From positions 1 to 64,000 of the forward strand of contig NZ_LQIU01000016.1 of assembly GCF_001499995.1 (NCBI RefSeq): a stretch of DNA of 64,000 nucleotides, written 5' to 3'. Source of the DNA: Mycobacterium sp. IS-1496. Lineage in GTDB: Bacteria; Actinomycetota; Actinomycetes; Mycobacteriales; Mycobacteriaceae. This document shows positions 10,170-19,616 of this stretch, in pieces (position 1 is the stretch's first letter; each line of letters begins with the position of its first letter). Below the pieces are notes generated by a model. That model had not been told where the DNA came from. It saw nothing but the letters and a program-made list of their open reading frames with translations, and searched no databases. Made by a program: the position numbers and the translations under genes.

Positions 10170-11944
10170 CAGATCATCTCCTGGGTCGCCGCGGGTTGGA
10201 GGGTGGGCGGATCCTCTTCGGTGGGTCGCCGCCCGCGGCGCAGCCGCGCGTCGACGTAGTTCACCAGGTGGGTCAGCGGAATGGTCAGCAGGAGGTAGAA
10301 CAGGCCCGCCGCGACGAGCGGCGACAGGCTCCCGGTCTGGGCGTTGAGGTCACGGCCGACCTGGAACAGTTCGCGCTGGTCGGCCACCAGCCCGAGGAAG
10401 TACACCAGCGAGGACGCCTTGAGCAGTGAGATGAACTGGTTCATCAGCGCGGGCAGCACGCGCCGCACGCCCTGCGGGATCACCACCAGCCGCATCGACG
10501 ACGAGTAGCTGAAGCCCAGCGCGCGGGACGCCTCGAGCTGTCCGGTCTCCACACTCTGGATGCCGGACCGGAAGATCTCGCCGATGTAGGCCGCGGCCAT
10601 CAACCCGAGCGCCGCGATGCCGAGCGGAAACGGGTTGTTACCGGTCAACCCGCCGACGATCGGTCCGACGCCGAGGCCGATGAGCAGGATGATCACCACT
10701 TCGGGCAGGCCGCGGAAGATGTCGGTGTAGATCCGCGCCGGCCACCGCAGCAGCCGGGACCTCGAGATCCCGGCGACCGCCAGCGCCATCCCGAGCACGA
10801 GGCCGATGATCGCGGCGCTGACGGTGAGGATCAGCGTGTTCGGCAGGCCGGTCTTGAGCAGGTCCGGGATCGCCTGCTTGTAGAGATCCCAGTTGAGGAA
10901 CGAGTCGGAGAGTTGGCGCAACGTCGATTTCGGCGCGGCGGGGCCGGCATCGGTCTCCTGCTGCTGCGCGGCGATCGCCTGGAAGTCCGGCAGCTCGGGT
11001 GCGGGCGCCGCCTTCGAACCGGGCTTCCACCCGGGCGGCAGGGCGCGCGGCACCCAGTCCGAGTACAGCCGCGCCCAGGTCCCGTCGGCGATCACCGCGT
11101 CCAGCCCCGAGTTGAGCGCGTCGATCAGCGGCTGGTTCTCCTTGGCGACGGCGTAGGCGATGAAGTTGTCGAGGCTGAACGTGTTCTCGATGATCTGGGC
11201 CGGGTCGCCGGCCTGGACCGTGCCTTCGGCCTGCGCCGACGGCGCCACCCACGCATCGATCTGCCGGGTCTTGAGGCTGGCGTAGACGGTGTTGTAGTCG
11301 GGGAAGATCACCGGCTGCAGGCGCAGCGTGTCGACGACGTAGGCCTCCTGCACCGTGCCCTGGACGACGCCGATGCGCTGGCCCGGCCCCAGTTTCCCGA
11401 ACCCGTCGATCGGTGAACCGCTGGGCACCACCAGCGAGAAGTAGCCGAAGTCGTAGCCGTTGGTGAAGCCGACGGTGCGCCTGCGCGCGTCGGTGGTGGT
11501 GATCGACGACGAGCCGACGTCGAAGCGCCGCGCCGCGGTCTGCGCGAGCAGCCCGGAGAACTCGGTACCGACGAAGTTGACCTGCAGGCCGAGTTTCCCG
11601 GCGATCGCGCGCAGCAGTTCGTTGTCGAATCCGGTGAACTGACCGGCGGAGTCGATGCAGATGCTGGGCGGCGCGTCGGACAGTGTCCCGACGGTCAGCA
11701 CACCTGGTGTGCCGAGCCCCAGCGCGTCGACGTCGACGCTGTCGAGCGGCCGCACGGTCGGGGTGGTGTAGCGGTCGGCCTCCGGCCCCTGTGCGGCGGC
11801 CGCGAGGTTGGTCGGCAGCGCGCTGGCGCTCTCCACACCCGGCGGCGCACATTGGTCGACCTGCGCGCCCGCCGGCGCGGCGCCACACAGGGTGATCACC
11901 ATCAGCATGGTCGTGATCAGTGCGGCGATCCGTCCGACGTTCAT
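10169..11944 (-). CDS. fused substrate-binding protein and permease of amino-acid ABC transporter
   Basis: 591 residues. A signal peptide (about 1-27, MNVGRIAALITTMLMVITLC...) leads into a periplasmic-binding domain (~70-310: LTVGTLSDAPPSICIDSAGQFTGFDNELL, and SSITTTDARRRTVGFT). After a linker comes the inner-membrane permease (~345-570) with the EAA-type loop GFSYSSSMRLVVIPQGVRRVLPALMNQFI. This fused layout is known from GlnP of lactic acid bacteria; most actinobacterial systems encode the parts separately. The ATG at 11944 is preferred because it starts a clean signal peptide; another ATG lies at 11980. It starts 10 nt after the GntR stop. Confidence 0.88.
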   Translation of the reverse strand: MNVGRIAALITTMLMVITLCGAAPAGAQVDQCAPPGVESASALPTNLAAAAQGPEADRYTTPTVRPLDSVDVDALGLGTPGVLTVGTLSDAPPSICIDSAGQFTGFDNELLRAIAGKLGLQVNFVGTEFSGLLAQTAARRFDVGSSSITTTDARRRTVGFTNGYDFGYFSLVVPSGSPIDGFGKLGPGQRIGVVQGTVQEAYVVDTLRLQPVIFPDYNTVYASLKTRQIDAWVAPSAQAEGTVQAGDPAQIIENTFSLDNFIAYAVAKENQPLIDALNSGLDAVIADGTWARLYSDWVPRALPPGWKPGSKAAPAPELPDFQAIAAQQQETDAGPAAPKSTLRQLSDSFLNWDLYKQAIPDLLKTGLPNTLILTVSAAIIGLVLGMALAVAGISRSRLLRWPARIYTDIFRGLPEVVIILLIGLGVGPIVGGLTGNNPFPLGIAALGLMAAAYIGEIFRSGIQSVETGQLEASRALGFSYSSSMRLVVIPQGVRRVLPALMNQFISLLKASSLVYFLGLVADQRELFQVGRDLNAQTGSLSPLVAAGLFYLLLTIPLTHLVNYVDARLRRGRRPTEEDPPTLQPAATQEMI

Positions 11945-11954
11945 GGGTCTGAAC

Positions 11955-12617
11955 CTAACCACCGGGGCTTGCCAGCACACCCCGGCGGGTCAGCTCGGCG
12001 ACCATGATCGTGGCCATGAGGTCGGACCGTTCGAGGCAGGCGGTGCGCGCGCCGGCCGGGTCCCGGTCGGCGATGGCCGTCGCCTCCTGCTGATAAAACG
12101 GCAGGAACTCCGCCCGCACCCGCGGATAGGAGAGCCAGAAGTCCGACGCCGCGAAACACTGCGACGCGCGGATCGCCGCGTGCAGTCGCGGACCGGCGTG
12201 CGCGTTGTTGACGACGTCGCGGAACCGTTGGCAGCTCTCGTGGAAGGTCCTGCGGTCCTTACCCTTTCGCATGTGCTGCAGCGCGTCGTCGAGCTCGGCG
12301 AGCAGGTCCGGGCCGGGGTCGGCGGCCGCGCGGGCAGCGGCGATCCCGTTGAGCACGCCGTACAACTCGTGGTGTTCGTGCAGCGTCGCGGCGTCGAAGC
12401 GTTCGACGAACGCGCCCCGGTGATATCGCGTCGACACGATTCCGTCGTGTTCGAGCTGGACCATCGCCTCCTGGATCGGCACGCGGCTCACCCCGAGTGT
12501 CTCGGCGATGGCGTTGCGGTCGATGCGGTGGCCGCCGCGCAGTCGGCCGGTCATCACCAGGTCGACGACGTGCGCGACGACCTGGTCCTTCTCCTTGACT
12601 CCGTAGCGTTTCGGCAT
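11955..12617 (-). CDS. GntR family (FCD) regulator (Rv0043c-like)
   Basis: 220 residues. The N-terminal winged helix is typical of GntR proteins: [32 protein letters not shown] at about 34-65. The C-terminal all-helical FCD ligand domain follows (~85-210), with conserved Asp/His positions in [14 protein letters not shown]. Position and length match Rv0043c. Here, unlike M. tuberculosis, it directly precedes an amino-acid ABC importer by 10 nt and probably regulates it. Effector unknown. Confidence 0.85.
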   Translation of the reverse strand: MPKRYGVKEKDQVVAHVVDLVMTGRLRGGHRIDRNAIAETLGVSRVPIQEAMVQLEHDGIVSTRYHRGAFVERFDAATLHEHHELYGVLNGIAAARAAADPGPDLLAELDDALQHMRKGKDRRTFHESCQRFRDVVNNAHAGPRLHAAIRASQCFAASDFWLSYPRVRAEFLPFYQQEATAIADRDPAGARTACLERSDLMATIMVAELTRRGVLASPGG

Positions 12618-12633
12618 CCGCGCGTGCGGATCG

Positions 12634-13431
12634 TTATCGGCTGTCCCGCCAGCGGCACAGCGCTTCGGCGGCGGTCAGGTCGTAGTCCGGGCCGTTGACA
12701 CCGACGGTTAGCAGGGTGACGCCCAGACCGACGAGCGCATCCGCTTCGGCGAGCATCGCGTCCTTCCCGCTCTCGGGCACGCCCGAGGAGCGTTCGACGG
12801 CCGAGGGGTCGCGGCCGACGTCGGCGCAGTGCCGGTCGAGAACCTCGGCCTTGGCGGGATAGGTGGTGCGATCGGTGAAACCGTGCCAGATGTCGGCGTA
12901 TTCGGCGACCAGACGCAACGTCTTGCGCTCACCCTGGCCGCCGATGAGGATGGGGATCTCGCGCGTCGGCGCGGGATTGAGCTTCGCCAACCGCGCCTTG
13001 ATCCGCGGCAGCGCCTGCGCCAGATCGTCGAGTCTGCTTCCGGCCGTGCCGAATTCGTAGCCGTACTCGTCGTAGTCCTTCTGCTTCCAGCCGGAGCCGA
13101 TACCCAGGATCAGCCGCCCCTCGCTGATGTGGTCGACCGTGCGGGCCATGTCGGCCAGCAACTCCGGGTTGCGGTACGAGTTGCAGGTCACCAACGCACC
13201 GATCTCGATGCGCGAGGTCTGCTCCGCCCACGCCGCCAACATGGTCCAGCATTCGTAGTGGGCGCCGTCCGGATCACCGTAGAGCGGGAAGAAGTGGTCC
13301 CAGTTGAACGCGACGTCGACGCCGAGGTCCTCACAGCGGCGCACCGCGTCGCGGATGTGACGGTACTCGGATGAGTGCTGGGGCTGCAGTTGGACACCGA
13401 TGCGCACGGGGAAGGCAGTGGGGGAGGTCAC
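12634..13431 (-). CDS. LLM-class F420-dependent oxidoreductase (Rv0044c-like)
   Basis: 265 residues from the GTG at 13431 ([21 protein letters not shown]). The luciferase-like TIM-barrel signatures are present: [22 protein letters not shown], the conserved segment [33 protein letters not shown] and [22 protein letters not shown]. Such proteins typically use cofactor F420 for hydride transfer; the substrate is unknown. Length agrees with Rv0044c. Its stop is 16 nt upstream of the GntR start, so the two are probably co-transcribed. Confidence 0.88.
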   Translation of the reverse strand: MTSPTAFPVRIGVQLQPQHSSEYRHIRDAVRRCEDLGVDVAFNWDHFFPLYGDPDGAHYECWTMLAAWAEQTSRIEIGALVTCNSYRNPELLADMARTVDHISEGRLILGIGSGWKQKDYDEYGYEFGTAGSRLDDLAQALPRIKARLAKLNPAPTREIPILIGGQGERKTLRLVAEYADIWHGFTDRTTYPAKAEVLDRHCADVGRDPSAVERSSGVPESGKDAMLAEADALVGLGVTLLTVGVNGPDYDLTAAEALCRWRDSR

Positions 13432-13475
13432 GCAAACCACCGTAGTCCGCCGGTCGCCGAGGCGGTTGCCGATCT

Positions 13476-14552
13476 TCAGCCGAATCGCACCTGGATGCGG
13501 TGGTCCTCGTCGGTGACGTAGAACGCCTGCCCGGATTCGACGGCGATGCCCTCGACATTGCGCAGGCCGGGGAAGTCTCGGACCATCTCGGCCGGCACGC
13601 CGGTGTCGCGGTGGTCGTCGGCCGGCAACGTGAAACGCCAATGTGAGCAATGTTCCGCGGCGCCCTCGGGGTGGTCCTCTAGCAGAACCGAACCCTTGTC
13701 GGAGGCGTCGATCGAGCCGATGATCGCGTGGTAGGTGTCACCGCCCGAATGCGAAAGAGCGCGGAAGCCGACCAGAGCGCCAGGCGGCGACACGCCGGTC
13801 AACTCCCACACGTGCTCGACGGTCGGCCACGTCTCGTCCGCCTCGAACATGGCGGGCACGCCGGACATTTCGACCAGGATCGGCTCACCGTCCGCGGTGG
13901 TGGGAAACCGCAACGCGAGCAGCAGATTCCCGTTGGGGCGGAAGGCGGCACCCTCGATGTTGATCGGGACGTCCCGCTCGGTCAACCGGTCGGTCCAGGT
14001 CTTGCTGCGTTGGGTGCCACGCTCGATGGTGCGCGCGATGAAACGGGTGCGCACGCTGTCTCCGGGCGTGATCGCGACGACCCGCGAAGCGTCCAGCGCG
14101 TCGTTGATCAGCCGGTGCAGGCGGAATCGGTTGCGGCGGATCTCGATCGCCAGCTCCGCCTCGGGCACCCTGCGGTCGATCGACTGCTCGTCGAATCGGG
14201 CGATGAAGGCGCGCTTGGCCTGCAGCGGACCCGCCTTGGATCCGTAATGCGAACCCACCACGTAGAGCCAGCCGTCGTGCCGCGCGACCGCCTCGGCGTC
14301 CTCGGTCCGACCCGTCTCCGCACCGGCTCGGGCAGGCAGGGGGTGGATTTCCCAGCCGCTGTCGGGCGCCGCCCCTGCGGCATGGCCGAGTACCGCGATC
14401 GAATCCTCGACCGAACCCTCGTCGAGCACCGTCCAGAACCCGAGATCCCACCCGTGTGCGTCGAGCAGCGCCTGGTTGTCGACGTGTACCAGGTCTGAAG
14501 CCTCGTTGCCCGAGTGGGCGAGATCAACAGTGGTAAGCGCCGACGACGTCAC
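13476..14552 (-). CDS. hypothetical protein, predicted beta-propeller-like
   Basis: 358 residues, not recognised with confidence. It lacks a signal peptide. Repeated short blocks such as [41 protein letters not shown] and [19 protein letters not shown] look like successive strands of a propeller (DUF3616-like proteins show similar blocks). It starts 25 nt after the stop of the PhoX gene on the same strand and is likely its operon partner. A cytoplasmic role linked to phosphate-ester metabolism is possible but is inference from the neighbour only. Confidence 0.55.
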   Translation of the reverse strand: MTSSALTTVDLAHSGNEASDLVHVDNQALLDAHGWDLGFWTVLDEGSVEDSIAVLGHAAGAAPDSGWEIHPLPARAGAETGRTEDAEAVARHDGWLYVVGSHYGSKAGPLQAKRAFIARFDEQSIDRRVPEAELAIEIRRNRFRLHRLINDALDASRVVAITPGDSVRTRFIARTIERGTQRSKTWTDRLTERDVPINIEGAAFRPNGNLLLALRFPTTADGEPILVEMSGVPAMFEADETWPTVEHVWELTGVSPPGALVGFRALSHSGGDTYHAIIGSIDASDKGSVLLEDHPEGAAEHCSHWRFTLPADDHRDTGVPAEMVRDFPGLRNVEGIAVESGQAFYVTDEDHRIQVRFG

Positions 14553-14577
14553 CCGGAGATGCTAGCGGTCACCGCGC

Positions 14578-16677
14578 TTAGACGCCGATCTGCCCGTCGT
14601 TCTTCCACACCGCCACCATCGACGGCCGCGCGGTTCCGTTGCCGCCCTCGGGCCATCGCGACAGCGGGTTGTCGATGCTGTTGTCGTCGTTCTCGCCCGG
14701 ATGTTGGACCGCCACCATCACCACGTCGTCCCTGACGATCGGCCCACAGGTCTCCGCGCCCAACGGCACGGTGAGGAACTGCTTGGTCTCGCCGCGGTTC
14801 GGGCCGTCCAGCGCGACGGCGAACAGGCCGTCGTTGGAGTCGAGCGCGTTGCCGTCGGTGGAGATCCACAGGTTGCCGTGACCGTCGAACGCCAGGTTGT
14901 CCGGGCAGGAGATCGGGCTGACCTTCGTCTTGTCGAACCCGGCGAAGTAGGTGTCGGCGGCCGCCGGGTCACCACAGACGAGCAGCAGGTCCCACGTGAA
15001 ATCGGTGCCGGCGGGGTTGTCGGTGATCTCGAGGACCTGCCCACTCTTGTTGTCGTTGCGCGGATTGGCCGCATCGGGCGGCGCCTCGCCGTCCGCGCCC
15101 CGTTCGTCGTTGTTGGTGAGGGCGACGTAGACCTTGCCGGTCTTGGGGTTGGCCTCGAAGTCCTCGGGCCGGTCCATCTTCGTGGCGCCGGCCTTGTCGG
15201 CGGCCATGCGGGTGAACACCGCGGCTTCCTGGGCGGAGATCCCGGCGACCAACGACTCGGCCTGACCGCCGGGGCCCGAACGCAGCAGCGGGATCCAGGT
15301 GCCGCTGCCGGTGAACGAACCCTTCGACGGCAGCTTGCCCGAGCCGTCGATCTCGTTGGCCGGGATGTCGCTGGTCAGCTTGGCGACATACAGCGTGCCC
15401 TCGTCCAGGATGGTCATGTTGTGCGCCATCGCGGCCGGGTCGTATCCATCCCCCATCGCTCCGCTCGCCCTGGTCCCCGGCTGCATCTTCTTGCTGGAGA
15501 CGAACTTGTACATGTAGTCGAAGCGCTCGTCGTCACCGGTGTAGGCGATCACGGTGCCGTCGTCGGTGACGTAGATGTTGGCGCCCTCGTGCTTGAGCCG
15601 GCCCATTGCGGAATGCTTGACCGGGACCGAGTCGGGGTCCCACGGATTGAGTTCGACGACGTAGCCGAACCGGTTCGGCTCGTTGGGCGTCTGCGTCAGG
15701 TCGAAGCGAGGGTCGAAGGTCTCCCACAGCAGGGCGGTCGGTTCCAGCGAGACGCCGTAGCGGTCGAGGCGGTCGGCGTCGACTGGAGCCGGCGGCGGCG
15801 CGCCCTCGGCGGCGCCGAAGTAATCCTGGAAGTTTTCCTCACCCGAAAGCACTGTGCCCCAAGGCGTTACGGCGCCCGCACAGTTGGCGAAGGTGCCGGC
15901 GATGGTCCGTCCCGTCGGGTCCGCGGCCGTCTTCGCGAAGTCGGTTCCGGCGGCGGGGCCCGTCAGGGTCATCGGGGTGTCGGCGGTGATGCGACGGTTG
16001 TAGCGGCCCATCACCGGCCTCAACCCCTGCGGCGTGCGCTCTACCTCGACGACACCCATGCCGACCGCGGCGATCTCGACGTCGAAGTGCTCGCGGGTCG
16101 GGGCGTCGGGGTTGTAGCCGGGGAACATGAACACCGGGTCCACGTACTCGAAATTGGTCACCAGCAGGAAGCGGTTCTGCTGGCCCTCTATCGGCAGCAG
16201 GCCGGCGAAGTCGTTGTTGAAGCCGAACTGACCGCGCTGCGCGGCGCCGGTCTGCTTGGTGACGTCGAACTTCGGCGCGTTCGGCAGGATCGGGTCGCCC
16301 CAGCTGATGACGACCGCCTGCTGGTATCCCTCGGGGATGACGACCGCGTCCTCGCTGTTGGGGGCGACCGAGGTGAACTTCATACCCGCCGGCGACTCCG
16401 CCGGTGCGTCCGACGTCGTCGGCGTGGCGGCGGGTTGCTCGTCACTCCCGCACGCGGCGAGCACCGATCCGGCGCCGACGGCCAGCACGGTGACGCCGGT
16501 GGCTTGCAGCATCGACCGGCGGGACACCGCCTTGGCGACGTCGCCGAAGTACGCATTGTCGCTGGTGTTGGGCACCGGCTTCCAACAGGCGTCACCGCAC
16601 TTGTAGCGGCAGGTGATGTGCTGTCGCTTCGACCTACCGTCATGCGACACAAGGAGATTCAGCGGCACTAGCGCCAT
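14578..16677 (-). CDS. PhoX family phosphatase, Tat lipoprotein
   Basis: 699 residues. PhoX enzymes are Ca/Fe-dependent extracytoplasmic phosphomonoesterases. A ~50-residue leader with a Cys cluster (CRYKCGDACW) precedes the twin-arginine signal (VSRRSMLQATG) and a lipobox (VLAAC), so the mature protein is probably a Tat-exported, lipid-anchored enzyme. PhoX-type segments include NCAGAVTPWGTVLSGEENFQDYFG, RFGYVVELNPWDP and PDNLAFDGHGNLWISTDG. The ATG at 16677 is chosen because it keeps the conserved leader. Divergent from the metalloprotease gene. Confidence 0.88.
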   Translation of the reverse strand: MALVPLNLLVSHDGRSKRQHITCRYKCGDACWKPVPNTSDNAYFGDVAKAVSRRSMLQATGVTVLAVGAGSVLAACGSDEQPAATPTTSDAPAESPAGMKFTSVAPNSEDAVVIPEGYQQAVVISWGDPILPNAPKFDVTKQTGAAQRGQFGFNNDFAGLLPIEGQQNRFLLVTNFEYVDPVFMFPGYNPDAPTREHFDVEIAAVGMGVVEVERTPQGLRPVMGRYNRRITADTPMTLTGPAAGTDFAKTAADPTGRTIAGTFANCAGAVTPWGTVLSGEENFQDYFGAAEGAPPPAPVDADRLDRYGVSLEPTALLWETFDPRFDLTQTPNEPNRFGYVVELNPWDPDSVPVKHSAMGRLKHEGANIYVTDDGTVIAYTGDDERFDYMYKFVSSKKMQPGTRASGAMGDGYDPAAMAHNMTILDEGTLYVAKLTSDIPANEIDGSGKLPSKGSFTGSGTWIPLLRSGPGGQAESLVAGISAQEAAVFTRMAADKAGATKMDRPEDFEANPKTGKVYVALTNNDERGADGEAPPDAANPRNDNKSGQVLEITDNPAGTDFTWDLLLVCGDPAAADTYFAGFDKTKVSPISCPDNLAFDGHGNLWISTDGNALDSNDGLFAVALDGPNRGETKQFLTVPLGAETCGPIVRDDVVMVAVQHPGENDDNSIDNPLSRWPEGGNGTARPSMVAVWKNDGQIGV

Positions 16678-16821
16678 GGCAGGCAGGTTCCTTCCCTCCA
16701 CACGGCCGCGGGCTGAGCGGCCGATCGCGCGAAACCTACGGCAGGCGGGCGTGCAGCAGGCGATCAACAGGTGAACAACCGGTTGTCCGGCGGGCGACAC
16801 ACGGTTGCGATTTCAACGAAT

Positions 16822-16852
16822 TTGCTGTCGTCGTCCCTTCGCACGGTATACG
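16822..16852 (+). promoter_or_regulatory. candidate promoter of the secreted metalloprotease gene
   Basis: TTGCTG (16822-16827) and TATACG (16847-16852) are separated by 19 bp, slightly longer than ideal. A strong Shine-Dalgarno GGAGGGG (16872-16878) sits 7 nt before the ATG at 16886. The intervening ACATAAATAA stretch is unusually A/T-rich for this genome. Confidence 0.4.
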
Positions 16853-16885
16853 TTTCCCGCACATAAATAACGGAGGGGTCAAATC

Positions 16886-18631
16886 ATGGCGGGTCATCGG
16901 GGGGTGCGTCGATCGGAGAGCTTTGCGGTTCGGCGTTGGCTGCAGCTGGGGGCGGCGTCGGCAGGCGTCGGGGCGGGGTTGCTCGGCTTCTCGCTGCTGG
17001 GTCCGCAGGTCGGTACGGCCGCCGCGGACACCGCGGGGGAGACCTCGACTTCGGCGAGCGCATCCGCCTCGGACGACAAACCCGCGCCCGCGTCGTCTGC
17101 GGCGGAGGACACCGACGCGGACGCTGACGAGAGCGACGACGCCGACGACGCCGAAGAGGCGGACGCCGATGAGGGCGACACCGACGATCTCGACGACGAC
17201 TCGACCGACGAAGACCTCGACGAGGATGTCGAGGACGACGACGTCGAGGACCCAGCGGACGTCGAGGTGGCGGACGACGCCTCGGACGACGCGTCGGACG
17301 ACAGGGACACCACATCGGCCGTGCGCACCATCACCGAAGCCGTTGTCCCCGAGGCGACGTCGCAACCGCAGGCGCGGTCGCTGGCACCCAAGGCGCCGTC
17401 GTCGGGCAGCTGGAGCGATGTCACCGGACGGGCGATCTCGACCTGGACCGACGACTCGCGGGGCTGGATCAATTCCCTGCCGGTCGACAACCAGGCCAAA
17501 TACCACCTCGAGGGTGCGCTCTGGGCGACCCGGCGCACCTTCTTCAACCAGGCGCCGAACGTCGCGCCGATCCAGATCAGCGGCAAGGTCGACGGCCCGG
17601 TCGTCGGAACGATCGGCGCGGTCGATCCCGATGGCGACCGGCTGATCTACGTCGTCACCCGGGGGCCGCAATCCGGGTCGGTGCATGTCAACGCCGACGG
17701 CACCTATACCTACACGCCCGGAACGGATTTCGACGGTGTGGACACCTTCCGCGTCGTCGCCGTCGACGTCGGGCCGCATGTCAACCTGCTCGACCCGTTC
17801 CGTCGGGTCGGCACCAGCGCCGACAACCTGGTCAACCAGCGTGCGATCACGTTCGCGTTCGCCTACACCACGGGGGCCGACCACTGGACTCCTGAGCGGC
17901 GCGAGGCGCTGGGCAGAGTGGCCGACGAATTGGTGGAGTACTTCATGGTCACGCGAGCAGTGACCGTCACCTACAACGTCATGGGGGAGGACGACGCGGA
18001 GTCGACGACCCTGGCGTGGGCCGACAGCGACCTCACGAGCGAGGAGGCGGGTTACTGGCGGACGGTGGTGCAGAACAAGTTGCAAACCGGAATCGATTCG
18101 AACGGTGCCGCGGCCGACGGCGAGATCGCTTTCAATTTCGGCAATGCGTGGGCTCTGGGCGATACGGTCGGCAGCGACGAGTACGACTTCACCTCGACCG
18201 CGATCCACGAGATCCTGCATTCGCTCGGCTTCATGAGCACGGTGACCCGGCCGGGCACGAACAGCGGGGGCAACCGGGTGATCTACGACCGCTTCATCGT
18301 GACGGCTGACGGCGTCAGACCGATCGGCGCCGACTATGTCTGGGACAGTCAGTACGACCCGAATCTGGTCGGAGAGAACGGCGGCCTGTACTTCGGCGGA
18401 TCCAACGCCGTTGCGGCCTACGGCGGTTTCGTCCCGCTCTTCACGCCGGCGCCGTGGCGGCCCGGCAGCTCGATGCACCACCTGGACGACTTCACGTTCA
18501 CCGGTCCCGACCAGAAGGTCATGAACGCCATGTCCGGTACCGGGTTCATCGTGCGGGCGTTGAGTCCGGTCGAACTCGGGATGCTGAGGGACCTCGGATA
18601 CCGGGTGAGCGCACCGCTCGTTCAGCTCTGA
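16886..18631 (+). CDS. secreted metzincin-like metalloprotease with acidic linker and Ig-like domain
   Basis: 581 residues. Signal peptide about 1-47 (basic start, GAGLLGFSLLGPQVGTAAAD). Residues ~50-150 are a low-complexity Asp/Glu/Ser segment. Residues ~228-300 form a cadherin/VCBS-like fold (GAVDPDGDRLIYVV, NADGTYTYTPG, DGVDTFRVVAVD). The catalytic region follows, with HEILHSLGF at 441-449 matching the zinc motif HExxHxxG; the usual third ligand position of metzincins is occupied by Phe449 or a later residue. MSG near the C-terminus may be the Met-turn. The strong SD and ATG fix the start. Its end overlaps the convergent hydrolase stop by 10 nt. Substrate unknown. Confidence 0.75.
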   Translation: MAGHRGVRRSESFAVRRWLQLGAASAGVGAGLLGFSLLGPQVGTAAADTAGETSTSASASASDDKPAPASSAAEDTDADADESDDADDAEEADADEGDTDDLDDDSTDEDLDEDVEDDDVEDPADVEVADDASDDASDDRDTTSAVRTITEAVVPEATSQPQARSLAPKAPSSGSWSDVTGRAISTWTDDSRGWINSLPVDNQAKYHLEGALWATRRTFFNQAPNVAPIQISGKVDGPVVGTIGAVDPDGDRLIYVVTRGPQSGSVHVNADGTYTYTPGTDFDGVDTFRVVAVDVGPHVNLLDPFRRVGTSADNLVNQRAITFAFAYTTGADHWTPERREALGRVADELVEYFMVTRAVTVTYNVMGEDDAESTTLAWADSDLTSEEAGYWRTVVQNKLQTGIDSNGAAADGEIAFNFGNAWALGDTVGSDEYDFTSTAIHEILHSLGFMSTVTRPGTNSGGNRVIYDRFIVTADGVRPIGADYVWDSQYDPNLVGENGGLYFGGSNAVAAYGGFVPLFTPAPWRPGSSMHHLDDFTFTGPDQKVMNAMSGTGFIVRALSPVELGMLRDLGYRVSAPLVQL

Positions 18632-19518
18632 CCGGCGAGCACTCCGCGCAGGATGTCGACCAGCGCCCGCGGCTGATCACCCTGGACGGAGTGCCCGGAG
18701 TTCTCGACCACGTGGGTCCGCCGAAAGCCGGGCGCGCCGTTGGCGAATGCCTCGGCGTCCTCGTCGTTGACGAAGAACGACTTGGCGCCGCGCACGAGCG
18801 TCGTGGGCATGGTGATCGAGGGGACGTCGTCCCATAGCCCTTCGAACCCGTCGCCTTTGCGGAACGAGTCGTAGCGCCACGTCCAGGTGCCGTCGTCGAG
18901 ACGCTTGGAGTTGTGAAAAACCCCGCGGCGCAACGAGTTCCGGTCACGGTGCGGGGAGGCGGCGACGGTGACGTCGAGCATCGCCTCGAACGAGGGGAAG
19001 GTGCGGTCGCCCTGTACCAGCGCGACGGCGCCGAGCTGGGCCTTGGTCATCTGCTCGTGGCGTTCGGGCGCCGACGGGGTGACGTCGACGAGCACCAGTT
19101 CGGGCACCAGCGCGGGTTCGGTGGCCGCGATGCGCAGGGCGGTCAATCCGCCCAGAGACATTCCGACGACCAGCCGCGGCTGCGGCGCCCACCCCCGCAG
19201 GACGGGCCGCAGCGTCTCGGCGTTGAGCTTCGGTCCGTAGTCGCCGTCCTCCCGCCACGCCGAGCGGCCGTGGCCGGGGAGGTCGATCGCGAGCGCGGGC
19301 ATGCCCAGGCCGAGCACGACGGTGTCCCAGGTGTGCGCGTTCTGTCCGCCGCCGTGCAGGAACACCACGCGCGGATCGTCGTCGCCCCATTTGATGGCGC
19401 TGATCGGTCCGGCCTCGATGCGCGCCGCCGGCGGGATCTCGGAGACGCCGATCTGCTCGGCGTTCTCGTGGAGCAGGGCGAATTCGTCGAGGTTCGGCAG
19501 TTCGTCGTCGGAGATCAC
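18622..19518 (-). CDS. alpha/beta hydrolase (Rv0045c-like esterase)
   Basis: 298 residues from the GTG at 19518, the same length as Rv0045c. Oxyanion-hole region FLHGGGQNAHTWD; nucleophile elbow VGMSLGGL (GxSxG); likely acid in the FFVNDEDAE region and base in VENSGHSVQGDQP. Rv0045c is a characterised short-chain esterase with unusual fluorogenic-ester specificity; natural substrate unknown. The upstream frame is open, but only from this GTG does the protein match the family N-terminus (VISDDELPNLDEF). Confidence 0.9.
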   Translation of the reverse strand: MISDDELPNLDEFALLHENAEQIGVSEIPPAARIEAGPISAIKWGDDDPRVVFLHGGGQNAHTWDTVVLGLGMPALAIDLPGHGRSAWREDGDYGPKLNAETLRPVLRGWAPQPRLVVGMSLGGLTALRIAATEPALVPELVLVDVTPSAPERHEQMTKAQLGAVALVQGDRTFPSFEAMLDVTVAASPHRDRNSLRRGVFHNSKRLDDGTWTWRYDSFRKGDGFEGLWDDVPSITMPTTLVRGAKSFFVNDEDAEAFANGAPGFRRTHVVENSGHSVQGDQPRALVDILRGVLAGQS

Positions 19519-19575
19519 CCGTCCATCTAATCGCGTCGCCGAGATCGACGAAATGGCGGACCGCACTCACACAAA

Positions 19576-19601
19576 CGCGCCCAAACGTTCGTTTGGGCGC
19601 G
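19576..19601 (-). terminator. perfect 26-nt palindrome downstream of ino1
   Basis: CGCGCCCAAACG and CGTTTGGGCGCG are exact inverted repeats separated by TT, starting 16 nt past the ino1 stop. On the minus strand the hairpin is followed by TTTGTGTG, a weak U-rich tail. It probably ends the padR-ino1 transcript before the hydrolase gene. Confidence 0.65.
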
Positions 19602-19616
19602 AAAGTGTAGGAGGGA

